Of a stretch of 6,060 nt of DNA, positions 1 through 6,050 are shown one piece after another (position 1 is the first letter of the stretch; each line of letters starts with the position of its first letter). The stretch covers positions 1-6,060 of the forward strand of contig CATZIR010000044.1 in NCBI GenBank assembly GCA_958420145.1, in the 5' to 3' direction. The stretch comes from an uncultured Eubacteriales bacterium. GTDB lineage: Bacteria; Bacillota; Clostridia; Christensenellales; UBA1242. Both the position numbers and the translations under genes were made by a program. The notes below the pieces were generated by a model that searched no databases, had not been told where the DNA came from, and was given only the letters and a program-made list of their open reading frames with translations.

Positions 1-9
1 ACAAAAAGT

Positions 10-58
10 GCATAAAACAAAAAACTCACTAATTTGGTGAGTTTTTGTATGCTTTTTT
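10..58. terminator. Bidirectional rho-independent terminator at the left edge
   Basis: The core stem CTCAC (25-29) pairs with GTGAG (37-41) and is extended by an A-run (19-24) against a T-run (42-46). An outer arm GCATA (10-14) pairs with TATGC (48-52). On the plus strand the structure runs into six Ts (53-58), fitting the end of a gene lying off the left edge. On the minus strand the same stem is followed by a T-rich run, so it could also end the 179-388 transcript after a 3' UTR of roughly 130 nt. Confidence 0.8.
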
Positions 59-178
59 AGGAATTTTTTAACTATTTAGTGTTTTAACTAAAATCTTGAT
101 ATGTTAATGTGACTATTAAAATTATGAAACAGTTATGTTAATTTGTCGTATTTTTTCATTATCTTTATTTTTTTAGCA

Positions 179-388
179 CTACTTTTTCTTGTATGGTATT
201 TCAAGTGAATTAATTATATCTAAATATTCCTGAAAGCGATGCTCTCTAATTGGCATTGGTGGGCGAGATTGGAAATATAAAATCATACAAGGCGAAATGT
301 TGTGGTATTTTTCCACAATTTCGTAGCAACATAGTTCACCTTGACTAATTAGTTTTTTCACTTTTGCGTGGTAGTTAAAGTATCCCAT
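179..388 (-). CDS. Small conserved Firmicutes protein of unknown function (PMPIREHR family)
   Basis: This is a 69-residue soluble protein with no signal peptide or membrane segment. I recognise its pattern from short clostridial proteins of this size: an N-terminal NYHAKVKKLI (residues 5-14), a central ISPCMILYF (31-39) and a nearly invariant PMPIREHR (44-51) followed by EYL. Such proteins are usually called hypothetical. I recall some database entries labelling relatives as a thermostable hemolysin; nothing in the sequence supports a haemolysin role and I do not adopt it. The start fits the family N-terminus, but no Shine-Dalgarno site is visible upstream of the ATG. The gene stands alone, divergent from uppP, ends in TAG and probably uses the hairpin at 10-58 as its terminator. 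The conserved Arg, Glu and His suggest a binding or catalytic site, but the function is unknown. Confidence 0.8.
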   Translation of the reverse strand: MGYFNYHAKVKKLISQGELCCYEIVEKYHNISPCMILYFQSRPPMPIREHRFQEYLDIINSLEIPYKKK

Positions 389-403
389 AAAAGTAGTTTT
401 TGT

Positions 404-428
404 AAGTGATGCAATATTATTATCACTT
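404..428. repeat. Short inverted repeat in the divergent intergenic region
   Basis: AAGTGAT (404-410) is repeated in inverted orientation as ATCACTT (422-428) with an 11-nt AT-rich spacer. It lies between the start of the small minus-strand gene and uppP. It could be an operator half-site pair or a weak hairpin in the leader of the minus-strand gene. In so AT-rich a sequence a 7-bp repeat can also arise by chance. Confidence 0.3.
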
Positions 429-493
429 GTTTTGCGTTTATGGTTAATAATTAGGTATTTCTTGCATAAATTAAATAATAGAAGGGGACTAAA

Positions 494-1270
494 ATGACAA
501 TTTGGGTTGCTATTATTTTAGGTTTGGTGCAAGGTCTAACAGAGTTTTTGCCCGTAAGTTCCAGTGGACATTTGGTGCTACTAGAAAAGATTTTTGGCAT
601 AGAAAACAATGTTATTTTATTTGATGTAATCTTGCATATCGCCACACTTTTTGCAGTTATCATAGTGTATCGAAAAACCATATGGGAATTAATCAAAAAT
701 CCATTTAGTGAAAAAATGCAAAAATTAGTTTTTGCGACTATTCCTACTTGCATTATTGCCCTACTTTTTAAGAGTTTTTTTGAAAATTCCTTCAATGGCG
801 ATTTGTTATATCTAGGCTTTATGGTCACGGCGATTTTCCTAATCATTGCCCAAATAGTGAGTCAAAAAGAATATCAATATCGCAATCTTTCCTATGGCAA
901 CGCAATAGTAATTGGTGTGTTCCAAGGTATGGCAATCTTGCCGGGAATTAGTAGAAGTGGTAGCACGATAACTAGTGCAATAGTTCAAGGCGTTAGGCGT
1001 GAACAAGCAGCCGAGTTTTCGTTTCTTCTCTCCATTCCAATAATACTAGCAAGTTTAGTCTATGAGTGCTTCAAAATTCCATCGTCGGTAATAACAATCC
1101 CAGTTCCTTGTTTTATTGTTGCCTTTGTAGTTTCTTTGATAGCAGGCATTTTGTCTATAAAACTAATGCTTAAAGTAGTAAAAAAAGCAAAATATTGGGG
1201 ATTTAGTGCTTATCTTATTATTCTTTCTATATTCCTAGTTCTCAACAAATTGGTTTTCAAGTTGTTTTAA
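494..1270 (+). CDS. uppP: Undecaprenyl-diphosphate phosphatase UppP (BacA family)
   Basis: UppP is an integral membrane enzyme that removes a phosphate from undecaprenyl diphosphate, regenerating the lipid carrier for peptidoglycan and other surface polymers. Overproduction in this family gives bacitracin resistance. The 258 residues carry both signature motifs: GLTEFLPVSSSGHL (14-27) and LPGISRSGSTI (149-159), followed by FSFLLSIP (175-182). By comparison with the E. coli enzyme (273 residues), E17, S23 and H26 match catalytic Glu21, Ser27 and His30, and S153-R154 match Ser173-Arg174. Gln13 sits where E. coli has Glu17. Several hydrophobic spans fit a multi-pass protein, for example about 1-20, 46-60, 79-93, 107-123, 136-150, 178-190, 203-222 and 238-252. 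The ATG follows a GAAGGGG ribosome site (481-487). The gene is monocistronic, with a terminator directly after its TAA. Confidence 0.97.
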   Translation: MTIWVAIILGLVQGLTEFLPVSSSGHLVLLEKIFGIENNVILFDVILHIATLFAVIIVYRKTIWELIKNPFSEKMQKLVFATIPTCIIALLFKSFFENSFNGDLLYLGFMVTAIFLIIAQIVSQKEYQYRNLSYGNAIVIGVFQGMAILPGISRSGSTITSAIVQGVRREQAAEFSFLLSIPIILASLVYECFKIPSSVITIPVPCFIVAFVVSLIAGILSIKLMLKVVKKAKYWGFSAYLIILSIFLVLNKLVFKLF

Positions 1271-1273
1271 TTT

Positions 1274-1298
1274 AGTGGCACATTTCGTGCCATTTTTT
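1274..1298 (+). terminator. Rho-independent terminator of uppP
   Basis: TGGCAC (1276-1281) pairs with GTGCCA (1287-1292) across a 5-nt loop, immediately followed by six Ts (1293-1298). It begins a few bases after the uppP stop codon and separates uppP from recD2. Confidence 0.92.
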
Positions 1299-1343
1299 AA
1301 CGAAACAAATTGCCTACTAAACCAATTATAATCTCTATTAAGT

Positions 1344-1371
1344 TTGATTTTTAGAACAAATGTGTTAAAAT
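1344..1371 (+). promoter_or_regulatory. Predicted sigma-A promoter of recD2, placed very close to the start codon
   Basis: TTGATT (1344-1349) as the -35, a 16-nt spacer and TAAAAT (1366-1371) as the -10, preceded by TGT (1363-1365) as an extended -10 element. Transcription would start about 6-8 nt past the -10, at or near the recD2 ATG (1378), giving an almost leaderless mRNA. A separate perfect TATAAT at 1327-1332 has no good -35 at 16-18 nt; if used, it would give a leader of roughly 40 nt, still without a ribosome site. Confidence 0.55.
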
Positions 1372-1377
1372 ACCAGT

Positions 1378-3606
1378 ATGGATTTATCAGGCGAAATAGA
1401 CAGCATAATTTTTAGAAACGAAGAAAACGGCTATACAGTTTTAGATTTAGATGCTCACGGCGAGTTGATTACTTGCGTGGGCAAATTTCCCATGGTTAAT
1501 GGTGGGGAAAGAGTAGAACTTGTTGGCGACTTTGTAAAGAATAAATACGGCGACCAGTTTTCTGTGCAAAAAGTTAATGTTTTGCCACCAAACACCGAAG
1601 AAGGTATCATAAAATATCTTTCTAGTGGGCTAATTAAGGGCATAGGCCCAGTAACAGCAAATAACATCGTTGAAAAATTTGGTGCAGACACATTGTATGT
1701 TATGGAGTTTAATCCAGCCAAACTAGCTGAAGTTCGTGGTGTGTCCAAGGCTAAGGCAGAAGTAATTGCATCTGCCTTTATGGAAGTTAAAAAAATGCAA
1801 AGCGCAGTTATGTTCTTGCAAAGTTATAACATAACCACAAATTTAGCAGTTAAAATATATAAAATTTATCAAGACAAGACCGAAGAAATCGTAAAAAATA
1901 ACCCATACAAATTGGTTGAAGATGTCGACGGCATTGGCTTTTTGACTGCTGATAAAATTGCAAACAAGGTTGGAATTTCGCCAGATAGCGATTTTCGTTT
2001 TCGAGCAGGAATTATGCATATTCTAAGAGAAAACAGCGATAAAAGTGGCAATACCTATATTCTAAAAAAGACACTGCTTACCAACTTATACAACCTACTT
2101 AGCGTGGAAGAAGACCAAGACAAAGCAGACAAAATCTTGCTGAGCCTTCAACTAGACGGACAAATAAAGCAGTTTGTTCAAGACGAAGAAGAATGTGTAA
2201 TGCTAACCAAGTTTTATAAAGTAGAAAGTTATATCGCAAATAAATTAGTTAGTATGAAACATACTTTTTCTAGCCATGTAATTGATGTTTCACGTGAAAT
2301 AAGCGAATACGAAATGATGAACGGAATTACGCTTCATGCTAATCAAAAAGAAGCTGTGCAAATGGCGGTAAATAGTGGCGTTTGCGTCATTACTGGTGGT
2401 CCAGGAACAGGTAAAACCACCATAGTTAAGTGCTTGCTGGAATGCTTGAAAAGGCAGAGAAAGTCTGTTTTACTTCTTGCCCCAACAGGCAGAGCGTCAA
2501 AAAGACTGAGTGAAAGCACAGGCGAAGACGCAAAGACAATTCATAGAGCGTTGGACCTTGATTTCAAAAACGGCAATGGTGCATTTTTTACTCGTGACGA
2601 TAAAAATCCACTTAGCCAAGATGCAATCATTGTCGACGAAGTTAGTATGGTCGATAGTGTGCTAATGGCAGCGCTAGTCAAAGCAATCAAGCCATCTGCT
2701 CAACTAATTATGGTGGGCGATAAAGACCAACTTCCAAGCGTGGGGGCAGGAAATGTGCTTAGCGATATACTAAGTTCTAAACTAATTCCAACTTGTATGC
2801 TAACCGAAATTTACCGTCAAGATAGTCATAGTTATATCATCACAAACGCACATCTAATTAACAGTGGCAAAATGCCAATTTTGGACAACTCCAGCAAAGA
2901 CTTTTTCTTTGAAGAGAAACTTGACCCTACTCAAATGCTCCACACTTGTGTTGGTTTGGTCACGCTAAGACTTCCAAAATTTGCTAAAACATCTCCACAA
3001 AAAATTCAGGTTTTAGCGCCTATGAAAGCCGGTATCTGTGGCGTTGATAGCCTAAACAAAGAACTGCAAAAAATGATTAATCCACCAAACCTTAACAAAA
3101 AAGAAATTGTAACCGAAAACGTTATCTACCGTGAAGGCGACAGGGTCATGCAAACGGTCAATAACTACGAACAAGAATGGACAAGAATGACCGACGAAGG
3201 TTTTATGGAAAAAAATATGGGTGTGTTCAATGGTGACATTGGTAACATCGTCGAAATAAACTCTCAAACAGGCGAAATTGTCGTGTTGTTTGAAGATGGC
3301 AGAAAATCTATCTATCCACGAACAAACCTAGGCGAATTAGTGCTTTCGTATGCTATCACAATTCACAAAAGCCAAGGTAGTGAATTTGATGTCGCAGTAA
3401 TTCCAGTAGTTAGTGGTGCAAGTGTAATTCTCACTCGAAACCTACTCTATACAGCCGTAACTCGTGCTAAAAAAATGGTTGTTTTGGTTGGTTCTAAACA
3501 AAACATTGCTCGTATGGTAAAAAACAACTATACTCAAAAACGTTACTCCATGCTCAAACAGTTTTTAATAAACGAACAACTTGCCTTCGACCAAATGTAT
3601 AAATAG
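1378..3606 (+). CDS. recD2: ATP-dependent 5'-3' DNA helicase RecD2 (YrrC-type)
   Basis: RecD2 is a cytoplasmic SF1B helicase of bacteria whose RecD works without RecBC; in Bacillus and Deinococcus it is linked to replication-fork maintenance and DNA repair. The 742 residues are close to the usual length (D. radiodurans about 715, B. subtilis YrrC about 800). The N-terminal IIFRNEENGYTVL (10-22) is typical of the family's OB-like domain. Helix-hairpin-helix segments follow at about 81-102 (LIKGIGPVTA), 119-132 and 182-199 (VDGIGFLTADKIA). The helicase core has Walker A GGPGTGKTT (340-348), motif II IVDEVSMVD (418-426), motif III GDKDQLPSVGAG (447-458), EIYRQ (467-471), FNGDIG (617-622), TIHKSQGSEFD (661-671) and motif VI YTAVTRAKK (691-699). 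All expected motifs are intact. The start is set by the conserved N-terminus; no Shine-Dalgarno site precedes it. No clear terminator follows, so some read-through into the downstream operon is possible. Confidence 0.97.
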   Translation: MDLSGEIDSIIFRNEENGYTVLDLDAHGELITCVGKFPMVNGGERVELVGDFVKNKYGDQFSVQKVNVLPPNTEEGIIKYLSSGLIKGIGPVTANNIVEKFGADTLYVMEFNPAKLAEVRGVSKAKAEVIASAFMEVKKMQSAVMFLQSYNITTNLAVKIYKIYQDKTEEIVKNNPYKLVEDVDGIGFLTADKIANKVGISPDSDFRFRAGIMHILRENSDKSGNTYILKKTLLTNLYNLLSVEEDQDKADKILLSLQLDGQIKQFVQDEEECVMLTKFYKVESYIANKLVSMKHTFSSHVIDVSREISEYEMMNGITLHANQKEAVQMAVNSGVCVITGGPGTGKTTIVKCLLECLKRQRKSVLLLAPTGRASKRLSESTGEDAKTIHRALDLDFKNGNGAFFTRDDKNPLSQDAIIVDEVSMVDSVLMAALVKAIKPSAQLIMVGDKDQLPSVGAGNVLSDILSSKLIPTCMLTEIYRQDSHSYIITNAHLINSGKMPILDNSSKDFFFEEKLDPTQMLHTCVGLVTLRLPKFAKTSPQKIQVLAPMKAGICGVDSLNKELQKMINPPNLNKKEIVTENVIYREGDRVMQTVNNYEQEWTRMTDEGFMEKNMGVFNGDIGNIVEINSQTGEIVVLFEDGRKSIYPRTNLGELVLSYAITIHKSQGSEFDVAVIPVVSGASVILTRNLLYTAVTRAKKMVVLVGSKQNIARMVKNNYTQKRYSMLKQFLINEQLAFDQMYK

Positions 3607-3619
3607 TTGGCATTAAATA

Positions 3620-3648
3620 TTGAAATTAAGCCTAAATATGGTTATTAT
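3620..3648 (+). promoter_or_regulatory. Predicted promoter of the two-gene accessory operon
   Basis: TTGAAA (3620-3625) and TATTAT (3643-3648) are separated by 17 nt; each differs from the sigma-A consensus at one or two positions. An overlapping TATAAG (3646-3651) is a less well spaced alternative -10. Transcription would begin near 3655, about 25 nt before the ATG at 3681, so the Shine-Dalgarno site lies within the leader. The promoter is embedded in the inverted repeat at 3631-3672. Confidence 0.5.
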
Positions 3649-3672
3649 AAGATAAATCAACAAATATTTAGG
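3631..3672. repeat. 9-bp inverted repeat bracketing the -10 region and overlapping the ribosome site
   Basis: CCTAAATAT (3631-3639) is perfectly complementary to ATATTTAGG (3664-3672), with 24 nt between the arms. The left arm lies in the promoter spacer. The right arm includes the first three bases of the AGGAGGT Shine-Dalgarno (3670-3676). In RNA reading through from recD2, the arms could pair and partly cover the ribosome site. In DNA they could be an operator. Transcripts from the predicted local promoter would lack the left arm and so stay open for translation. Confidence 0.5.
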
Positions 3673-3676
3673 AGGT
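3670..3676 (+). promoter_or_regulatory. Strong Shine-Dalgarno site fixing the 3681 start
   Basis: AGGAGGT ends four bases before the ATG at 3681. It is the best ribosome site in the window and decides the reading frame: the frame it serves encodes the 91-residue protein, while the overlapping frame that opens at 3607 has no site of its own. Confidence 0.85.
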
Positions 3677-3680
3677 CGAT

Positions 3681-3956
3681 ATGGGAGCAGGTGGAATACC
3701 AAACCATGGAACAATTATCACAACTGCAAGAAGTTTGGAAAGACAAGGAAAACCAAATTCTAAAGCGCAAAGATACAGAAATGGTGTGTTGGTGCAAGAA
3801 AGATGGTATGATAATCAAGGGAAAGCAGTAAGAAATAGAGATTATTCACATGGTGGTAATGAAGAATTTCCCCATGACCATAGTTGGACATGGAATGGAA
3901 AAAATGGTCATCGCGGAACCGAACATTTGAAACCAGATTTTCATAATTTTAAATAA
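3681..3956 (+). CDS. Small histidine-rich protein resembling a polymorphic-toxin C-terminal module
   Basis: This 91-residue soluble protein has no signal peptide or membrane segment. The sequence shows a GKPNS motif (23-27), a strand-rich stretch RYRNGVLVQERWYD (31-44), NQGKAVRNRDYSHGG (45-59), then FPHDHSWTW (63-71) and a tail with several histidines (H57, H65, H67, H76, H82, H88). The order 'GKPNS, tyrosine/asparagine-glycine strand, DYxHGG, PHxH' resembles short C-terminal modules I recall from Rhs/YD-repeat and other polymorphic toxins of Firmicutes and from some phage structural proteins. The HxH could bind metal, but catalytic activity is only a guess. It is a free-standing gene with its own strong ribosome site, not an obvious fragment: no toxin delivery domains are encoded upstream. 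Its stop lies 17 nt before the next gene, so the two are almost certainly co-transcribed. Family assignment is tentative; reality of the gene is well supported. Confidence 0.82.
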   Translation: MGAGGIPNHGTIITTARSLERQGKPNSKAQRYRNGVLVQERWYDNQGKAVRNRDYSHGGNEEFPHDHSWTWNGKNGHRGTEHLKPDFHNFK

Positions 3957-3973
3957 CATTAAGCGGAGATAAT

Positions 3974-5158
3974 ATGATGGATAAAACGCCTTACGAAATT
4001 AATAAAGAGAAAGAAAAAGATAAATTAGTAAGAAATGAATTTTTATATCATAACCAATCAAATGGAAGATATGATTTTCCAATCATAAAAAAACAAGACA
4101 TCGATATAGAAAAAATTAGTTTTTTGAGTTATGTAGATGTAAAAAAAGATGATGTTGAAAATAAAGACAAAACAATACATTTTTTCACTTATGATTGGAA
4201 ATTTGAAAAAGTATATGCCAATGCAGATGAAGAACTAGAAAAACTTAAGCAATATTATTGTTTGCTTAGTCCTGATTTTAGTGTGTTTACAAATATGCCT
4301 TTGGCTTTACAAATAAACAGTATTTTTAAAAATCGTTGGTGTGGTGCTTATTGGCAAAGTAAAGGGCTAAAAGTTATTCCTACAATAAGTTGGGGAGATG
4401 AAAACACATTTGATTTTTGTTTTGACGGCGTAGAAGAAGGTGCAGTTGTTGCAGTTTGCACATATTATAGAGAAAATTGTGAAAAAGAGTTTATGCTAGG
4501 CTATAACGAAATGCTAAAAAGAATTAAACCAAGTGCCATACTTTGCTACGATGAACCTTTTGATTCAATGCATGGGAATGTCAAATCCTTTCTGCCTACC
4601 ACTTATGAATGGACGAAAAATCTAAACTGGAAAGACAAAATGCAGTTTTATTTTGAAAAACACAATAGAAATGTTTCTGGACTTAAGAAAAGTGATTTTA
4701 AATTTTTTAATTATGATGACCCTTATGAGAGAAAATATATCGAAAAATGTCCAGTGTGTGGGCAAAGTTGCTTTATAGACCAATATGGTAACGGCGAATG
4801 TGAAAATTGCTCGTGGAAACTTGATGCATGTAGTTTGGAATTGCCAGATAAAGTTCAATACCCTAATTTGGTGTCACTAAATAAGGCAAGAAAATTATAC
4901 AAAGAGCATAAAAAATTCAAACCTACCTTTGAAGAATTTATTGATGCACTAAATAATTATAGTGAAATGACTTTTGAATATAAAAAAGTAGTGTTCGTAA
5001 TTTATATAGACCACAATAATAGAGTTCATTTATTTTGCGACGAAAAAGATGTAATTTTTGATAATATGCTAGATTTTATAAATAATGGCAACATAAATGG
5101 TAAAACTTTAAAAGATATTTGGACGAATATTACAAACATAGATTATTTACAAGGTTAA
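3974..5158 (+). CDS. DUF4417-like protein with zinc ribbon and immunity-like C-terminal domain
   Basis: This 394-residue soluble protein appears to have three parts. Residues about 70-215 look like DUF4417, a domain of unknown function common in Firmicutes and their phages: DFSVFTNMPLALQINSIFKNRW (101-122), CGAYWQSKGLKVIPTISWGD (123-142) and FDFCFDGVEEGAVVAV (146-161) are its hallmarks. Next is a probable zinc ribbon, CPVC (259-262) and CENC (276-279), resembling cysteine-rich CPCC proteins, with PNLVSLNKARKLYKEHKKF (297-315) after it. The end (about 317-390), with FEEFIDAL, a beta-rich stretch and NINGKTLKDIW (373-383), recalls small immunity-type proteins beside polymorphic toxins; this last link is from memory and weak. 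The start is ATG 3974 or the adjacent ATG 3977, both served by GGAGA (3965-3969). It is the second gene of the operon and ends at a strong terminator. The coding sequence is notably AT-rich. Function is unknown. Confidence 0.88.
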   Translation: MMDKTPYEINKEKEKDKLVRNEFLYHNQSNGRYDFPIIKKQDIDIEKISFLSYVDVKKDDVENKDKTIHFFTYDWKFEKVYANADEELEKLKQYYCLLSPDFSVFTNMPLALQINSIFKNRWCGAYWQSKGLKVIPTISWGDENTFDFCFDGVEEGAVVAVCTYYRENCEKEFMLGYNEMLKRIKPSAILCYDEPFDSMHGNVKSFLPTTYEWTKNLNWKDKMQFYFEKHNRNVSGLKKSDFKFFNYDDPYERKYIEKCPVCGQSCFIDQYGNGECENCSWKLDACSLELPDKVQYPNLVSLNKARKLYKEHKKFKPTFEEFIDALNNYSEMTFEYKKVVFVIYIDHNNRVHLFCDEKDVIFDNMLDFINNGNINGKTLKDIWTNITNIDYLQG

Positions 5159-5188
5159 AAAAATCACCAGAATATTGGTGATTTTTTT
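5157..5188. terminator. Bidirectional terminator between convergent genes
   Basis: ATCACCA (5163-5169) pairs with TGGTGAT (5176-5182) around a 6-nt loop, flanked by an A-run (5157-5162) and a T-run (5183-5188). The structure begins inside the TAA stop codon of the plus-strand operon. Because of the symmetrical A/T runs it also works on the minus strand, about 20 nt after the stop of the gene ending at 5208. Confidence 0.93.
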
Positions 5189-5207
5189 GTATTAATAAGC
5201 AAACTTG

Positions 5208-6050
5208 TTAGAATCGTAAGTCATTAGCATAAATTTCTTTTATTGTTTCTTTTAATATTTTTGTATACGATGCAATCTCGTCTTCGAAATATTTATTTTC
5301 TTTTTTGATAGCAGTTTCCAAGTTTTGCATTGCTTCTTGTTTTATTATATTTTTTTGCTCGTTAATAAATGATTTTAGTTCGTCGCTATATGATTTATTG
5401 TTTATCGTTTTACCTATTGTTTCAGTTATCATAAATTTTAAGAATTCTTTATTTTTATGAAACTGATTAATGTCGTATCTGTTGTTACTAACCAAACCGA
5501 ATTGAGCAAAAGTATAATCAAAATTGTATAAATTGCTTATGTCGCTTTCTCCGTAGATATAACCATTTATTCCGTAGTAGTCGCTATCTTTAAGTGTTTC
5601 AATAGTAATGCAAGGACCAAATTTTTGATTGTTTTCTTTCTTGATTTTTACAACTTCGTTTGGTTTTATAAATAAATTTTTTAGCACTTTTGATAGGTAA
5701 TTTCTTTTGAAAACATTAATGTCTACTAAATCAAGCCAAGTTTTGTTATCGTAGTTTACAGTCTTATCTTGTTTTTCTTCTTGCAAAATAGAACCAAGAA
5801 ATACATCTAAACTTTCTAATTTCTTTTTAAGATTTTCTTTTGAAATTTCAGCCAAGTCTAAAATTGAGTTCTTTCTTTTTTCTAGTAAAAATTTTTGATA
5901 GTTGTGAATATAGGCGTCTTCGTATTTTTTATTACCAATCTTTTTATTTTGCAAACTAGATATCATAAATCTTAAAAATTCTGTATGATAAGTATCAAAT
6001 TCGTATTCATTGGTGTTTTCATTAATAATTCCATATTGACCAAATTTCAT
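5208..6050 (-). CDS. Uncharacterised protein with two diverged ~60-residue repeats, possibly incomplete at its N-terminus
   Basis: I do not recognise this family. The visible 280 residues are hydrophilic, lysine- and asparagine-rich, and lack a signal peptide or membrane segment. Residues about 3-65 and 181-245 are diverged copies of one unit: FGQYGI against FAQFGL, HTEFLRFMI against NKEFLKFMI, and NKKYEDA against NKSYSDE. Each copy is followed by a charged helical stretch that could form a coiled coil (about 50-95 and 222-275). Between them lies a probably globular part with FGPCITIETL (144-153) and YYGINGYIYGES (158-169). The ATG at 6048-6050 has no Shine-Dalgarno in the ten visible upstream bases, and the frame stays open to the window edge (V-Q-T before the Met), so the true start may lie outside. 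The gene is very AT-rich (sampled lines 22-28% GC), converges on the preceding operon and looks accessory. Confidence 0.78.
   Translation of the reverse strand: MKFGQYGIINENTNEYEFDTYHTEFLRFMISSLQNKKIGNKKYEDAYIHNYQKFLLEKRKNSILDLAEISKENLKKKLESLDVFLGSILQEEKQDKTVNYDNKTWLDLVDINVFKRNYLSKVLKNLFIKPNEVVKIKKENNQKFGPCITIETLKDSDYYGINGYIYGESDISNLYNFDYTFAQFGLVSNNRYDINQFHKNKEFLKFMITETIGKTINNKSYSDELKSFINEQKNIIKQEAMQNLETAIKKENKYFEDEIASYTKILKETIKEIYANDLRF

Noticed and set aside
75..92. A short inverted repeat TTTAGT/ACTAAA and a repeated ATGTTAAT (101-108 and 135-142) in the left intergenic region.
   Set aside because: They are too short and AT-rich to distinguish from chance, with no T-run or nearby start to give them a role.
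433..480. Possible uppP promoter elements (TAATAA, TAAATT and AATAAT as -10 candidates).
   Set aside because: None has an acceptable -35 at 16-18 nt; the AT-rich sequence offers many weak matches and I cannot choose between them.
451..846. A 131-residue minus-strand open frame antisense to uppP.
   Set aside because: It lies opposite clearly coding uppP sequence, its composition is a reflection of that gene and it shows no motif or ribosome site.
1455..1748. Minus-strand open frames inside recD2 (also 1869-2051 and 3052-3267).
   Set aside because: All are antisense to intact conserved recD2 domains, with no independent evidence of coding.
3607..3831. A plus-strand open frame directly after the recD2 stop, opening with TTG.
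   Set aside because: It has no ribosome site and overlaps the 3681 gene in another frame; the 3681 frame has an excellent AGGAGGT site and coherent motifs.
4622..4858. A minus-strand open frame antisense to the DUF4417-like gene.
   Set aside because: It is opposite the region encoding the zinc ribbon of a well-supported gene; its hydrophobic look is the expected antisense of charged codons.
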